DNA of 64,000 bases from positions 62,001-126,000 of the forward strand of contig NZ_JALNUI010000008.1 of assembly GCF_026544205.1 (NCBI RefSeq). The letters are read 5' to 3'. The position numbers and the translations under genes are program-made. The notes under the pieces were generated by a model. The model saw only the letters and a list, made by a program, of their open reading frames with translations, was not told where the DNA came from and did not search any database. This document shows positions 34,451-45,089 of the stretch, piece by piece. Position 1 is the first letter of the stretch. Each line of letters begins with the position of its first letter. This stretch comes from Curtobacterium sp. GC_Cur_3. GTDB lineage: Bacteria > Actinomycetota > Actinomycetes > Actinomycetales > Microbacteriaceae.

Positions 34451-34506
34451 GCCCCCATCATCGCATCGAGGCCGGTCGACGGTCAGTGCGTCCCCTGACC
34501 TGTGGA

Positions 34507-34512
34507 TAGGAT
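34507..34512 (+). promoter_or_regulatory. Leaderless promoter -10, PHP gene
   Basis: TAGGAT with seven bases to GTG 34520. Confidence 0.6.
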
Positions 34513-34519
34513 CAGCGGC

Positions 34520-35392
34520 GTGCCTGATCCGTTCATCGACCTGCACACGCACTCGAGTGTCTCCGACGGCACCGAACCGCCCGCAGCACTCGTCCGGGCA
34601 GCCGCCGCCGCCGGTCTCGACGGCGTGGCGCTCACCGACCACGACACCACGTCGGGGTGGGACGAGGCCGCCGCAGCGGTGCGCGAACTCCCCATGACGC
34701 TCGTCCGGGGCCTCGAGTTCAGCACCCGCGTCGGGTACCGCAGTGTCCACGTCCTCGGCTACCTGGTCGACCCGGCGGACCCGGGCCTCGCCGCCGAGAC
34801 CGCGCGGATCCGCGAGGGCCGACTCTCCCGCGCCCGGCGCATGGTCGAGCGCATCGGGCAGGACCACCCGATCACGTGGGACGACGTCCTCGCGCAGGCC
34901 CGCACGGGCGCGACCATCGGTCGTCCGCACATCGCCGACGCCCTCGTCGCCCTCGGGCTCGAGCCCGACCGGAGCGCGGCGTTCCGCGGCATCCTGCACC
35001 CGGCCTCCGGCTACTACGAACCGCACGACGCCCCTTCACCCCTGCGCGGTGTCGAACTCATCCGCGCTGCCGGCGGGGTGCCCGTGATCGCGCACCCGGC
35101 CGCCTCGTCGCGTGGGGTCGTCATGGACGAGGACGACCTCCGCGAGCTCGTCGACGCCGGCCTCGGCGGCGTCGAGGTCGACCACCGCGAGAACGTCGCC
35201 CACGGCAAGCGCACGCTCCTCGAGTGGGCCGACCGCTACGGCCTGTTCGTCACCGGGTCGAGCGACTACCACGGCACCGGCAAGCCGAACCGCCTCGGCG
35301 AACACCGCACGGCCCGGCGCTCCTTCGACGCGATCGTCGCGCAGGCCACCGGCAGCGAGCCCGTGGTCGGGCCCGGCTCGCGCCTGTCCTGA
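34520..35392 (+). CDS. PHP-domain phosphoesterase (TrpH/YciV-like)
   Basis: 290 residues. FIDLHTHSSVSDGTEPP gives the first metal-binding HTHS; ALTDHDTTSGWDEA the second; VIAHPAASSRG and SSDYHGTGKPN the later histidines and aspartate. This is the TrpH/RnaAM-like PHP set, whose best-studied members degrade 3',5'-bisphosphonucleosides or the 5' ends of short RNAs. It is divergent from the aminopeptidase gene and closed by a strong hairpin. Confidence 0.88.
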   Translation: MPDPFIDLHTHSSVSDGTEPPAALVRAAAAAGLDGVALTDHDTTSGWDEAAAAVRELPMTLVRGLEFSTRVGYRSVHVLGYLVDPADPGLAAETARIREGRLSRARRMVERIGQDHPITWDDVLAQARTGATIGRPHIADALVALGLEPDRSAAFRGILHPASGYYEPHDAPSPLRGVELIRAAGGVPVIAHPAASSRGVVMDEDDLRELVDAGLGGVEVDHRENVAHGKRTLLEWADRYGLFVTGSSDYHGTGKPNRLGEHRTARRSFDAIVAQATGSEPVVGPGSRLS

Positions 35393-35486
35393 TCTGACCG
35401 AGGCTCGGCCCCGCGGACACCGCGCGGGTCGCAGTCCGCGCGGACTGCCCGCCTGGGCGAGACTCGGCCCGGCACGCGGGAACGAC

Positions 35487-35518
35487 GAAGGGCCCGTCGC
35501 GTCAGCGACGGGCCCTTC
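35487..35518. terminator. Bidirectional hairpin between the PHP and helicase genes
   Basis: Perfect 14-base arms GAAGGGCCCGTCGC and complement with the loop GTCA, twelve bases from the helicase stop. Confidence 0.9.
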
Positions 35519-35530
35519 TGCCGGGAGGCG

Positions 35531-37030
<1,500 letters not shown>

Positions 37031-37054
37031 CCTGTCCTATCGGGGAGTCCCGGG

Positions 37055-37060
37055 CAGTCT
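37055..37060 (-). promoter_or_regulatory. Candidate -10 for the DEAD-box helicase gene
   Basis: TAGACT on the minus strand, giving a leader of about 18 bases. Confidence 0.5.
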
Positions 37061-37092
37061 ACCGGCGCGCAGAGCCCTCCGGTCGTTCCCCC

Positions 37093-37098
37093 TATGCT
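37093..37098 (+). promoter_or_regulatory. Leaderless promoter -10, ferritin-like gene
   Basis: TATGCT with six bases to GTG 37105, only 33 bases from the divergent helicase -10. Confidence 0.62.
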
Positions 37099-37104
37099 TG
37101 TCGC

Positions 37105-37821
37105 GTGGTGTCGTGGTGGAACCGGAAGCGCGCGGCGCAGCTCGCGGCCGCGTGGCTCGCGTCGCGGAACCCCAAGAACGCTGCCCAGGTGGAGCGCCTG
37201 CAGCTCGACGACGTCAGCCCGGAGCTCGACGTCTTCCTCGGCCAGGCCGCCTACCTCCAGCTGTCGCTGTACGAGACGATGGGCCGTGCCGGTGCCGGCG
37301 CCCCGACGCTCTCCGGCCGCCTGGTCACCGGCGTCCTCGCGACCACCGCACTCGAGCGGCACCGGTCGATCGTCGCCGAGATCGAGCAGATGGGCGAGGA
37401 CCCCGCCGAGCTGATGGCTCCGCACCGGCAGGCGATCGACCGCTTCCTCGAACGGACGAGCGGCGCGGACTGGTACGAGTCGATGCTGACCGGCTACGTC
37501 ACGGCGGGCATCCTCAACGACCTGTTCGCCAACCTGCTGCGCTCGCTGCCGGCGGACGTCCGCCAGCGCCTGCGCACGGTGTTCGACTCGCGCGAGGCCG
37601 CCGCCGTCGTCGAGGAGCTCAGTGCCCGCATCGACGAGGAGCCCCAGGTGGCGTCGCGCCTGGCGATGTGGGGCCGTCGACTGGTCGGTGACACGCTGCT
37701 CGTCGCCCGCTCGGCGCTGGCGTCGCACGCGCGGGAGGACCAGGAGCGGCTCGAGCCGGTCTGGACCGAGCTCATCGCGGCGCACACACGCCGGATGGAC
37801 GCCCTCGGGCTCACCGCGTAG
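37105..37821 (+). CDS. Ferritin-like fold protein
   Basis: 238 residues, almost all alpha helix, with acid-containing helices such as LQLSLYETMGRAG and TALERHRSIVAEIEQMGED that look like the four-helix ferritin/tRNA-hydroxylase fold. The usual pair of ExxH motifs is only partly evident (ALERHRSIV is one candidate), so iron binding is uncertain. Homologues regularly sit divergent to a DEAD-box helicase in Microbacteriaceae and other Actinobacteria. The role is unknown. Confidence 0.75.
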   Translation: MVSWWNRKRAAQLAAAWLASRNPKNAAQVERLQLDDVSPELDVFLGQAAYLQLSLYETMGRAGAGAPTLSGRLVTGVLATTALERHRSIVAEIEQMGEDPAELMAPHRQAIDRFLERTSGADWYESMLTGYVTAGILNDLFANLLRSLPADVRQRLRTVFDSREAAAVVEELSARIDEEPQVASRLAMWGRRLVGDTLLVARSALASHAREDQERLEPVWTELIAAHTRRMDALGLTA

Positions 37822-37843
37822 CGGCCGCCCCGTGCCGGGTCCG

Positions 37844-38149
37844 TCAGACGGTGCGTCCGGCGCGCGCCTTGGCGGCCTCGTAGTACGCGACGTCAGCCGC
37901 GGTGCGGCGGCGTCCGAGCAGCCACTCCGCGCCGAGCGCGACGACGCCGGCGCCCACCAGCGCCACGACCCAGATCCAGGTGGCGTCGTACCGCCAGCCC
38001 GCCCAGGTCAGGACCTCCCAGAGGACGGCGGCCGTGATGCCGCCGACCACCGGGCCGAGCAGCTGTCCGCGCGTCGAGTGCCACGGCAGCACGAGGTGCG
38101 CGACGGCACCGCAGATGACACCACCGAGGACGGCGAAGAGGAGCTCCAT
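37844..38149 (-). CDS. Small membrane protein of unknown function
   Basis: 101 residues, with about three membrane helices: MELLFAVLGGVICGAVAHLV, LLGPVVGGITAAVLWEVLTW and WIWVVALVGAGVVALGAEWLL. A short cytoplasmic tail contains RRRTAADVAYYEAAKA. No family was recognised. It lies 17 bases downstream of the DUF3107 gene on the same strand and is probably cotranscribed with it. Confidence 0.7.
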   Translation of the reverse strand: MELLFAVLGGVICGAVAHLVLPWHSTRGQLLGPVVGGITAAVLWEVLTWAGWRYDATWIWVVALVGAGVVALGAEWLLGRRRTAADVAYYEAAKARAGRTV

Positions 38150-38166
38150 GGGTCAGGCGGGGTCGG

Positions 38167-38388
38167 TCAGGCGACGAAGCCGATGCGACGGGCTTCTTCC
38201 GAGCCGAACTCGACGTAGGCCAGGGCTGCTGCGGCCACGACGTACTTGCGGCCCTTCTCGTCCTGGAGGGCCAGGTGCGTCTGGGAGGTGAGCGCCTCGG
38301 AGACGGCCTTCTCGATCTCCTCAGCGGTCTGCTTCGACTCGAAGGCGATCTCGCGGGGGCTGTTGATGATGCCGATCTTGATGTCCAC
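38167..38388 (-). CDS. DUF3107 small conserved protein
   Basis: 73 residues, VDIKIGIINSPREIAFESKQ to the end, the complete DUF3107 family found throughout Actinobacteria (TB9.4/Rv3208A in M. tuberculosis). It is predicted as a small beta-alpha-beta domain; the function is unknown. Choosing GTG 38388 gives the family's usual N terminus and fits the TATGGT hexamer six bases upstream; a longer version starting at 38427 is unlikely. It is divergent from adnA, as in mycobacteria, where this gene is also close to adnAB. Confidence 0.9.
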   Translation of the reverse strand: MDIKIGIINSPREIAFESKQTAEEIEKAVSEALTSQTHLALQDEKGRKYVVAAAALAYVEFGSEEARRIGFVA

Positions 38389-38394
38389 GTGCTC

Positions 38395-38400
38395 ACCATA
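38395..38400 (-). promoter_or_regulatory. Leaderless promoter -10, DUF3107 gene
   Basis: TATGGT on the minus strand, six bases from GTG 38388. Confidence 0.62.
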
Positions 38401-38498
38401 TCCGAGCAGCTCGGACCGGTCCCGCACGTTCGCCGCGGGCGCACGGCAGCGCTCGCTCCGGCCCGGGCGCGGTGCCCGGGGATGTCGGTCGCGCTCGG

Positions 38499-38504
38499 TA
38501 CCGT
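38499..38504 (+). promoter_or_regulatory. Leaderless promoter -10 of the adnAB operon
   Basis: TACCGT with six bases to GTG 38511. Confidence 0.58.
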
Positions 38505-38510
38505 ACGCAC

Positions 38511-41500
38511 GTGCCCACGACCACGCTGACGCCAGCTCCCGCGCCGACGCAGGTGTCGCGCGCGCTCGTGGACGACCCCGCGCAGGCCGAGGTGCTGGCC
38601 CTGCCCGACGGCGTGCACGCGGCGGTCATCGGCGCCCCGGGAACGGGCAAGACCTCGACGCTCGCGCGGCTCGTCGCCGCCCGGCTCCGGCGTCCGGACG
38701 CCGTCAGCGCCGACGGGCACGCGACCGTCCTCGCGCTGACGTCCTCGCGCACCGCGGCGACCGGGCTCCGTGACCGCCTCGCCGCCACCGTCGAGCGCGT
38801 CACCCCCGGCGCGCTCGCCCGCACCGTGAACTCCCTGGCGTTCCAGATCGTCACCCATGCCGCCGCCCGGCAGGGGCAGCCGGCGCCGACGCTCCTGACG
38901 GGCGGGGAGCAGGACCGGATCCTCGGCGACCTGCTCGCAGGGCACGACGCCGACGGCACCGGACCGCACTGGCCGGACCCGATCACCGCGGTCGTCCGCG
39001 AGCGGGCCGGCTTCCGCACCGCGCTCCGTGACGTCATGATGCGCGCCGTCGCGGCCGGGGTCGAGCCGGACGACATGCGGGAGCTCGCGGACGACCACGG
39101 CCGACCCGAGTGGCGTGCCGTCGGTGACCTCGTCGACGAGTACCGCGCGGCGCTCACGGCCTTCCGCACGACCAGCCTCGACGCCGCGGAGCTCGTGGCC
39201 TTCGCGACCGCCGCCGTGCTCCGCGGCGAGCTGCCCCCGGCCGTCGCGGCACTGCGGCTGCTCGTGGTGGACGACACCCAGGAACTCGTCGAGGGCGAGG
39301 TCGCGCTCCTCGGGGCCCTCGCCCGTGCCGGCGTGCAGGTCGTGGCGTTCGGTGACCCCGACATCGCGGCCTCGGCCTTCCGGGGCGCCGAGACGGACGT
39401 GCTCGGTCGACTGGCGTCCCGCCTCGGAGTCGACCACGTGCAGGACGTCGTGCTCGGCACCGTGCACCGGCACCCCGCTCCCATCCGCGAGCTCGTCACG
39501 GGCATCACCGGGCGCGTGGGTGCGGCGGCGGCCGGTCGGCAGCGCACCGCGGTCGCCAGCCGGACGGACGGCCGCGGGGACTCCGTCCTGCACCTCGAGG
39601 GCGGCAGCCGATCGGCGCTCGTCGTGGCCGTCGCCCGGCGACTCCGTGAGCACCACCTGCTCGACGGCGTCCCGTGGCACGCGATGGTCGTCGTCACCCG
39701 CAGCGGTGCGGCGATCCCCGAACTCGTCCGGGCCCTGTCCGTGGCCGAGGTCCCCGCCACCGCCGGAGCAGCCCCCACCCGACCCCGTGACGACTCCGCC
39801 GCGCGGTCGCTCCTCGACGCCGCCGGGGTGGCACTCGGCGTGCTGCCCCTCGACGCCGACCTGGCCACCGCGTTCGCGACGGGTCCGCTCGGTGGGCTCG
39901 ACACCCTCGCGATGCGACGACTCCGGCTGGCGCTGCGGCGCGAGGAGCTCGCGGGCGGGGGCACCAGGACCGCCGACGAACTGCTCGTCGACGCGCTCGG
40001 TGCCCCGGAGCGGCTCGCCACGGTCGACGCCGCCTTCGCCCGTCGCGCCACCCGGCTGGCCCGCAGCCTGGTGCAGGCGAGGACGGACGCCGACACCGGT
40101 GCGAGCATCGAGGAGATCCTCTGGGGCCTCTGGGAGCGCAGCGGCCTGGCCAAGGTCTGGGGTGGGCAGTCGCTCGCCGGCGGCGTCGGAGCCGCCGAGG
40201 CCGACCGGCACCTCGACGCCGTCGTCGGGCTGTTCACCGCGGCGAAGCGGTTCGTCGAGCGCACCCCCGACGCCCCAGCCCGGGTGTTCATCGACGACCT
40301 GCTCGGCGCCGACCTGGCCGAGGACAGCATCGGCCCGGACCGGACGGCCGGACGGGTCCGCGTGCTGACGCCCTCCGCGACCATCGGCGTCGAGTGCGAC
40401 GTCGTCGTGGTCCTCGGGTTGCAGGACGGCGTCTGGCCGAACACCCGCGTGCGCGGCAGCCTGCTCGACCCGGACGGCCTGGTCCGCGCCGCCGACGGGC
40501 TCGAACAGACGCCGGTGGACGACCGCGCGGCCGTCGTCGCCGACGAGCTCCGGCTCTTCGCCCGCGCCGTGTCCCGCGCCACCACGCAGGTGGTCATCGG
40601 CACGATCGCGAACGACGACGAGAGCCCGTCGCCGTTCGTCCGGCTGGTCCCCGTCCCGCCGGACCGGCAGCCGTCGGCCCACCCGCTCTCGCTCCGCGGC
40701 CTCGCGGGGACCCTGCGCCGGCGCGTCGTGACCACCGGGGACCACGAGGCGGCCTCGGGCCTCGCCCGGTTGGCAGCCGAGGACGTCCCCGGGGCCTCAC
40801 CCGACGACTGGTACGGCACCGCGGAGCCCACGACCGAGGACCCGCTCGTCGACCTGACCGCCGACCCCGAGCAGGACCCCGTGACCGGCGAGGACGTCGC
40901 CCCGACCGTCTCCGTCTCGCCGTCGCGGATCGGCACCTTCGAGGAGTGCCCGGTGCACTGGTTCGTGCAGACCTTCGGCGGCGGGGCCCCGAGCCCCGCG
41001 ATGGGCATCGGCACGATCGTGCACGAGGCCATGGAGCACGCGACCGAGGTCGACGTCGAGTCCCTCTGGGAGCGCGTGGAGTCCCGCTGGGGCGAGCTGA
41101 CGTTCGAGTCGCCGTGGATCGCCGACCGCGAGCGCGCCAGGACCCGCCGGATGATCGAGGGCCTGAGCGACTACCTCCGCACCTTCGCCAGCGTCGGGCG
41201 CCGGCTGCTCGGTGCGGAGACCTCGTTCGCGCTGGTCACCGGCCCCGCCCGCATGCGCGGCAGCATCGACCGCATCGAGATCGACCCCGACGGCCGAGTG
41301 AGCGTCGTCGACCTGAAGACGGGCCGCGGCATGCCGAGCGAGAAGAACGACATGCCGGAGCACCCGCAGCTCGGCGCGTACCAGCTCGCGGTCGAGGACG
41401 GCGCCGTCGAGGGCGTGCCCGCCGGGTCACCGATGGCCGACGCCCGGCTGGTGTTCGTGCAGAACCCGAAGGGCGGCCACGCCTACTCGGAGCGCACCCA

Positions 41501-41666
41501 GCAGGCCTTCGACCCCGATGCACGCCAGGCCTACCGCGAGCGTCTGCACGGGGTCGCCCGCGGCATGGCCGACCGCACCTTCATCGCCAACGTCGACGAC
41601 CACTGCGAGAAGGCCCGCACCGGCGTCGAGTGCCGGATCCACGTCGTCGGGGAGGTCACATGGTGA
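38511..41666 (+). CDS. adnA: AdnA, helicase-nuclease subunit for double-strand break resection
   Basis: 1051 residues in the UvrD-motor plus RecB-nuclease layout of mycobacterial AdnA. The motor has Walker A IGAPGTGKTS near residue 40 and a diverged Walker B, LLVVDDTQELVEGEVALLG. The C-terminal nuclease contains VSPSRIGTFEECPVHWF, IGTIVHEAMEHAT and VSVVDLKTGRGM, the PD-(D/E)xK core, with the cysteines near ECPVHW and CEKARTGVECR in place to hold an Fe-S cluster. With AdnB it forms a heterodimer that unwinds and trims DNA ends before recombination. The last seven bases overlap adnB. Confidence 0.9.
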   Translation: MPTTTLTPAPAPTQVSRALVDDPAQAEVLALPDGVHAAVIGAPGTGKTSTLARLVAARLRRPDAVSADGHATVLALTSSRTAATGLRDRLAATVERVTPGALARTVNSLAFQIVTHAAARQGQPAPTLLTGGEQDRILGDLLAGHDADGTGPHWPDPITAVVRERAGFRTALRDVMMRAVAAGVEPDDMRELADDHGRPEWRAVGDLVDEYRAALTAFRTTSLDAAELVAFATAAVLRGELPPAVAALRLLVVDDTQELVEGEVALLGALARAGVQVVAFGDPDIAASAFRGAETDVLGRLASRLGVDHVQDVVLGTVHRHPAPIRELVTGITGRVGAAAAGRQRTAVASRTDGRGDSVLHLEGGSRSALVVAVARRLREHHLLDGVPWHAMVVVTRSGAAIPELVRALSVAEVPATAGAAPTRPRDDSAARSLLDAAGVALGVLPLDADLATAFATGPLGGLDTLAMRRLRLALRREELAGGGTRTADELLVDALGAPERLATVDAAFARRATRLARSLVQARTDADTGASIEEILWGLWERSGLAKVWGGQSLAGGVGAAEADRHLDAVVGLFTAAKRFVERTPDAPARVFIDDLLGADLAEDSIGPDRTAGRVRVLTPSATIGVECDVVVVLGLQDGVWPNTRVRGSLLDPDGLVRAADGLEQTPVDDRAAVVADELRLFARAVSRATTQVVIGTIANDDESPSPFVRLVPVPPDRQPSAHPLSLRGLAGTLRRRVVTTGDHEAASGLARLAAEDVPGASPDDWYGTAEPTTEDPLVDLTADPEQDPVTGEDVAPTVSVSPSRIGTFEECPVHWFVQTFGGGAPSPAMGIGTIVHEAMEHATEVDVESLWERVESRWGELTFESPWIADRERARTRRMIEGLSDYLRTFASVGRRLLGAETSFALVTGPARMRGSIDRIEIDPDGRVSVVDLKTGRGMPSEKNDMPEHPQLGAYQLAVEDGAVEGVPAGSPMADARLVFVQNPKGGHAYSERTQQAFDPDARQAYRERLHGVARGMADRTFIANVDDHCEKARTGVECRIHVVGEVTW

Positions 41667-44600
41667 ACGAGGACCTGGTCGTGACCGACGCCGACACGCA
41701 CACCGACACGCACACCGACACCGCGACGGCGGGACCGCCCGCGCGCGACGCGGACACCATCGCCGACGCGCTCGGCCGTCCCCGCCCGACCGCGCAGCAG
41801 CGCGCCGTGATCGAGTCCCCGCTGGCACCGGCCCTCGTCGTCGCCGGAGCCGGCAGCGGCAAGACGGAGACGATGGCGTCCCGCGTCGTCTGGCTCCTGG
41901 CGAACGGCCTGGTGCGCCCCGACCAGGTCCTCGGGCTGACGTTCACCCGCAAGGCCGCTGGCGAGCTCTCCATCCGCATCAACGACCGCATCCGTGCGCT
42001 CGAGGACGCCGGGCTGATCGCCCCCGGTGACGCCTTCGAAGCGCCGACGGTCTCCACCTACAACGCCTTCGCGAACAGCGTCTTCCGCGAGAACGCACTG
42101 CTCGTCGGCCGGGACGGCGAGTCCCAGGTGCTCACCGAGCCATCGGCGTGGCAGCTCGCGCGCCGCGTGGTCGTGGCTGCACGGGACGACCGCCTCGCCG
42201 GACTCGACCGGAACGTCGACACCATCACCGCGGCCGTCGTGTCGCTCGCCGGCGCCGCGTCCGAGCACCTCGTCGAACCCGAGCAGCTGCGCCGGTTCGC
42301 CATCGAGTTCTCCGAGCTCCTCGAACTGCCGGGCAACCGCGGCAAGCCCTACGCCGCCGTCACCGCTGCCGTCGCGGCCATCGGCGCGCTCGAGCCCCTG
42401 ACCGACCTGGTCGCGGAGTTCCGTCGGCAGAAGGTCGACCGCGGCTTCGTCGAGTTCTCCGACCAGATCGCCCTCGCGCTCGCCGCCGCCGAGGCCGCCC
42501 CGCGGGTCGTGTCGGACCTGCGGCAGCGCTTCCGCGTCGTGCTCCTCGACGAGTACCAGGACACCTCGGTCGTGCAGACTCGCTTCCTCGCCCGGCTCTT
42601 CCGCGAGCACGCGGTGATGGCGGTCGGCGACCCGCACCAGTCGATCTACGGCTTCCGCGGGGCGAGCGCCGCGAACCTCGCCCGCTTCCCCCGCGACTTC
42701 GGCGGGGACGGGGAGCAGACGGCGCACACGTTCGCGCTGTCGACGAGTTGGCGGAACCCGGTCGACGTCCTCGCCGCCGCGAACGCCGTCGTGTCGCCGC
42801 TGTCCGAGGCGTCCGAGGTCGACGTCGAGCGCCTGTCGCCGCGGCCGGGCGCCGACGACGGCACGGTCGACGTCGTCTTCACGGAGACGCTCCCGGAAGA
42901 GGCGCTCGCCGTGGCCGCGTGGTTCGAGGACCACCGACGCCGGAACCCGTCCGGGTCGATGGCGCTCCTGCTGCGGGCGCGGAAGGACCTGGCGGCCTTC
43001 ACCGCGGCGTTCACGCACCGTGGCGTGCCGTTCCACGTCCTCGGCACCGGCGGGCTGCTGCAGCGACCGGAGATCGTCGACCTGGTGGCGTGCCTGCGGG
43101 TCCTCCACGACCCGGCGGCCGGCAACGACCTCATCCGCCTGCTCGCCGGGGCCCGGTGGCGCGTCGGTGCTGCCGACGTGGCCGCCCTGCACGCGCTCGC
43201 GAGCTGGCTGTTCAAGCGCGACCACACCCAGCAGCGGCTCGACGACGACGTCACCGCCGCGTTCCGGGCCTCGGTCGCGGCGGGGGAGCACGGCTCCGTG
43301 GTCGACGCGCTCGACTTCGTGGCCGTCGCCCCCGACGACCACGGCGCGCTGCAGGGCATCACGGACGCCGGGCGGGACCGCATGCGGCGGCTCGGCCAGC
43401 AGCTCGCGGCGCTCCGCTCCCGTGCCGCCGGGGACCTCGTCGACTTCGTGACGCTCGTGATCCAGGAGATGCACCTCGACATCGAGGTCGCGGCGCACGA
43501 GCAGGGCAGCAGCGCCTACCTCGACGCCTTCGTCGACGAGCTCGCCGGGTTCGTCGGCACGGACGACCGCGCGGACCTCGGCGCCTTCCTCGGCTGGGTG
43601 GACGCCGCCGCGCGCCGCGACGACATGGGGCCGCGGTCCGAGGAGCCCGAGGGCGGGACGGTGCAGATCCTGACCATCCACGGGTCGAAGGGCCTGGAGT
43701 GGGACGCCGTCGCGGTGCCCCGGATGGTCGAGGGCGCGCTGCCCGCCCGGCCGCAGGAGGGGTCCTCGGGCTGGATCGGGTTCGGCCGGCTGCCCTACGA
43801 GTTCCGCGGCGACGCCGACGAGCTCCCGCGCCTCGCCTGGCGTGGGCACGACTCGCAGAAGGACGTCACCCTGGCGATCGAGGCCTTCAAGGAGGAGGTC
43901 AAGGCCCGCAACGAGGACGAGGAACGCCGTCTGACCTACGTCGCCCTGACCCGGTCACGCCACGAGCTCCTGGTCAGTGGTTCGTTCTGGGCGGGCGGCG
44001 TCAAGCCCACGATGCCCAGCCGGTACCTCGCTGATCTCGTCGAGGCCGAGGTGCTGCCGGCTGCGGCGATCCCGGAGACCACCGTCCACGAGGCGAACCC
44101 CCTCGGCGACGCCGGCGCGACCCAGACCTGGCCGCACGTGCCGTTCGGCGACCGGGCACCCCGCGTGCTGGCCGCTGCCGACCGGGTGCGCAACGCGAAC
44201 CCCGGCGCGTCCGGCCGGTACGCGGCCGACATCGACCTGCTGCTCGCGGAACGCCGTGCTGCCCGGTCCGCCAAGCACCGGGTCGTCGTGCCGCACCGTG
44301 TGCCGGCGTCGGGCTTCAAGGACTACCTCACCGCTCCCGACGCGGTCGCCGAGCGGCTCCGGCGTCCGATGCCCGAGCGTCCCTACCGCGCCACCCGTCT
44401 CGGCACGCTGTTCCACCAGTGGGTCGAGACCCGCGGTCGGTCCGGCGGTGCGCTCGAGACCCTCGACGTCTGGGACGGCGAACTCGACCTCGACCCGGAC
44501 GAGGGCACGACGACCCCGGCGGACGCGGTCGTCAGCGACGACGACGCCCACCGGCTCGGCGAGTTCCAGGCCACGTTCGCGCGGTCGCGCTGGGCGGAGC

Positions 44601-44926
44601 TGACACCGGTGGAGGTCGAGCGCGAGATCCACATCCCGTTCCTCGGCCACAGCGTCGTCTGCAAGCTCGACGCCGTCTACGAGATCGACGGCCGCATCGA
44701 GGTCGTCGACTGGAAGACGGGCAAGGCGCCGTCGGGAGCGGCCGACCTCGAGCAACGGCAGCTCCAGCTCGCGCTGTACCGGGTCGCGTACGCCGAGTTC
44801 ACCGGACGCCCGATCGACGAGGTCGACGCCGTGTTCTACTTCGTGGCCGACGACCTCGAGGTCCGGCCCCGGGAACTGCTCGACCGTGGCGGACTCGAGC
44901 GGGCCTGGCAGCAGGCGGTGGGCTGA
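41660..44926 (+). CDS. adnB: AdnB, helicase-nuclease subunit for double-strand break resection
   Basis: 1088 residues. A threonine-histidine-aspartate tail (DTHTDTHTDT) precedes the motor: Walker A VVAGAGSGKTETMASR near residue 56, motif Ia LTFTRKAAGEL, Walker B VVLLDEYQDTSVVQ, motif III GDPHQSIYGFRGAS, and motif V/VI ILTIHGSKGLEWD and YVALTRSRHELL. The nuclease follows with LGTLFHQWVETRG and IEVVDWKTGKAPSG. This motor has intact SF1A motifs, in line with AdnB being the main motor in mycobacteria. ATG 41660 has GGAGG nine bases upstream and overlaps the adnA stop. Confidence 0.92.
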   Translation: MVNEDLVVTDADTHTDTHTDTATAGPPARDADTIADALGRPRPTAQQRAVIESPLAPALVVAGAGSGKTETMASRVVWLLANGLVRPDQVLGLTFTRKAAGELSIRINDRIRALEDAGLIAPGDAFEAPTVSTYNAFANSVFRENALLVGRDGESQVLTEPSAWQLARRVVVAARDDRLAGLDRNVDTITAAVVSLAGAASEHLVEPEQLRRFAIEFSELLELPGNRGKPYAAVTAAVAAIGALEPLTDLVAEFRRQKVDRGFVEFSDQIALALAAAEAAPRVVSDLRQRFRVVLLDEYQDTSVVQTRFLARLFREHAVMAVGDPHQSIYGFRGASAANLARFPRDFGGDGEQTAHTFALSTSWRNPVDVLAAANAVVSPLSEASEVDVERLSPRPGADDGTVDVVFTETLPEEALAVAAWFEDHRRRNPSGSMALLLRARKDLAAFTAAFTHRGVPFHVLGTGGLLQRPEIVDLVACLRVLHDPAAGNDLIRLLAGARWRVGAADVAALHALASWLFKRDHTQQRLDDDVTAAFRASVAAGEHGSVVDALDFVAVAPDDHGALQGITDAGRDRMRRLGQQLAALRSRAAGDLVDFVTLVIQEMHLDIEVAAHEQGSSAYLDAFVDELAGFVGTDDRADLGAFLGWVDAAARRDDMGPRSEEPEGGTVQILTIHGSKGLEWDAVAVPRMVEGALPARPQEGSSGWIGFGRLPYEFRGDADELPRLAWRGHDSQKDVTLAIEAFKEEVKARNEDEERRLTYVALTRSRHELLVSGSFWAGGVKPTMPSRYLADLVEAEVLPAAAIPETTVHEANPLGDAGATQTWPHVPFGDRAPRVLAAADRVRNANPGASGRYAADIDLLLAERRAARSAKHRVVVPHRVPASGFKDYLTAPDAVAERLRRPMPERPYRATRLGTLFHQWVETRGRSGGALETLDVWDGELDLDPDEGTTTPADAVVSDDDAHRLGEFQATFARSRWAELTPVEVEREIHIPFLGHSVVCKLDAVYEIDGRIEVVDWKTGKAPSGAADLEQRQLQLALYRVAYAEFTGRPIDEVDAVFYFVADDLEVRPRELLDRGGLERAWQQAVG

Positions 44927-44965
44927 CCGGACCGGCGGGGCGGACGCGCCCCGGGCCTCCAGGCC

Positions 44966-45067
44966 GTGACAGCCGAACCGGCAGTCAGCCGAACCGGCCG
45001 TGACAGCCGAACCGGCAGTCAGCCGAACCGGCCGTGACAGCCGAACCGGCAGTCAGCCGAACCCGCC
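44966..45067. repeat. 34-bp tandem repeat (17-bp half units) behind adnB
   Basis: Three consecutive 34-base units start at 44966, 45000 and 45034 with GTGACAGCCGAACCGG. Each unit is two related 17-base halves sharing AGCCGAACCGGC. A decayed seventh half-unit lies at 45068-45082. It sits between the converging adnB and kinase-like genes. No hairpin is evident, and a terminator role is unproven. Confidence 0.92.
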
Positions 45068-45089
45068 GTGTCGGCCGAACGAACGGCGT

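Noticed and set aside
38511..44926. RecBCD or AddAB phage-defence locus
   Set aside because: The subunit sizes, the twin motor-plus-nuclease layout and the conserved gene neighbourhood fit actinobacterial AdnAB, a housekeeping repair complex.
44927..45089. A rho-independent terminator formed by the 17-bp repeats
   Set aside because: The units are direct repeats and do not pair with each other into a stable hairpin by eye.
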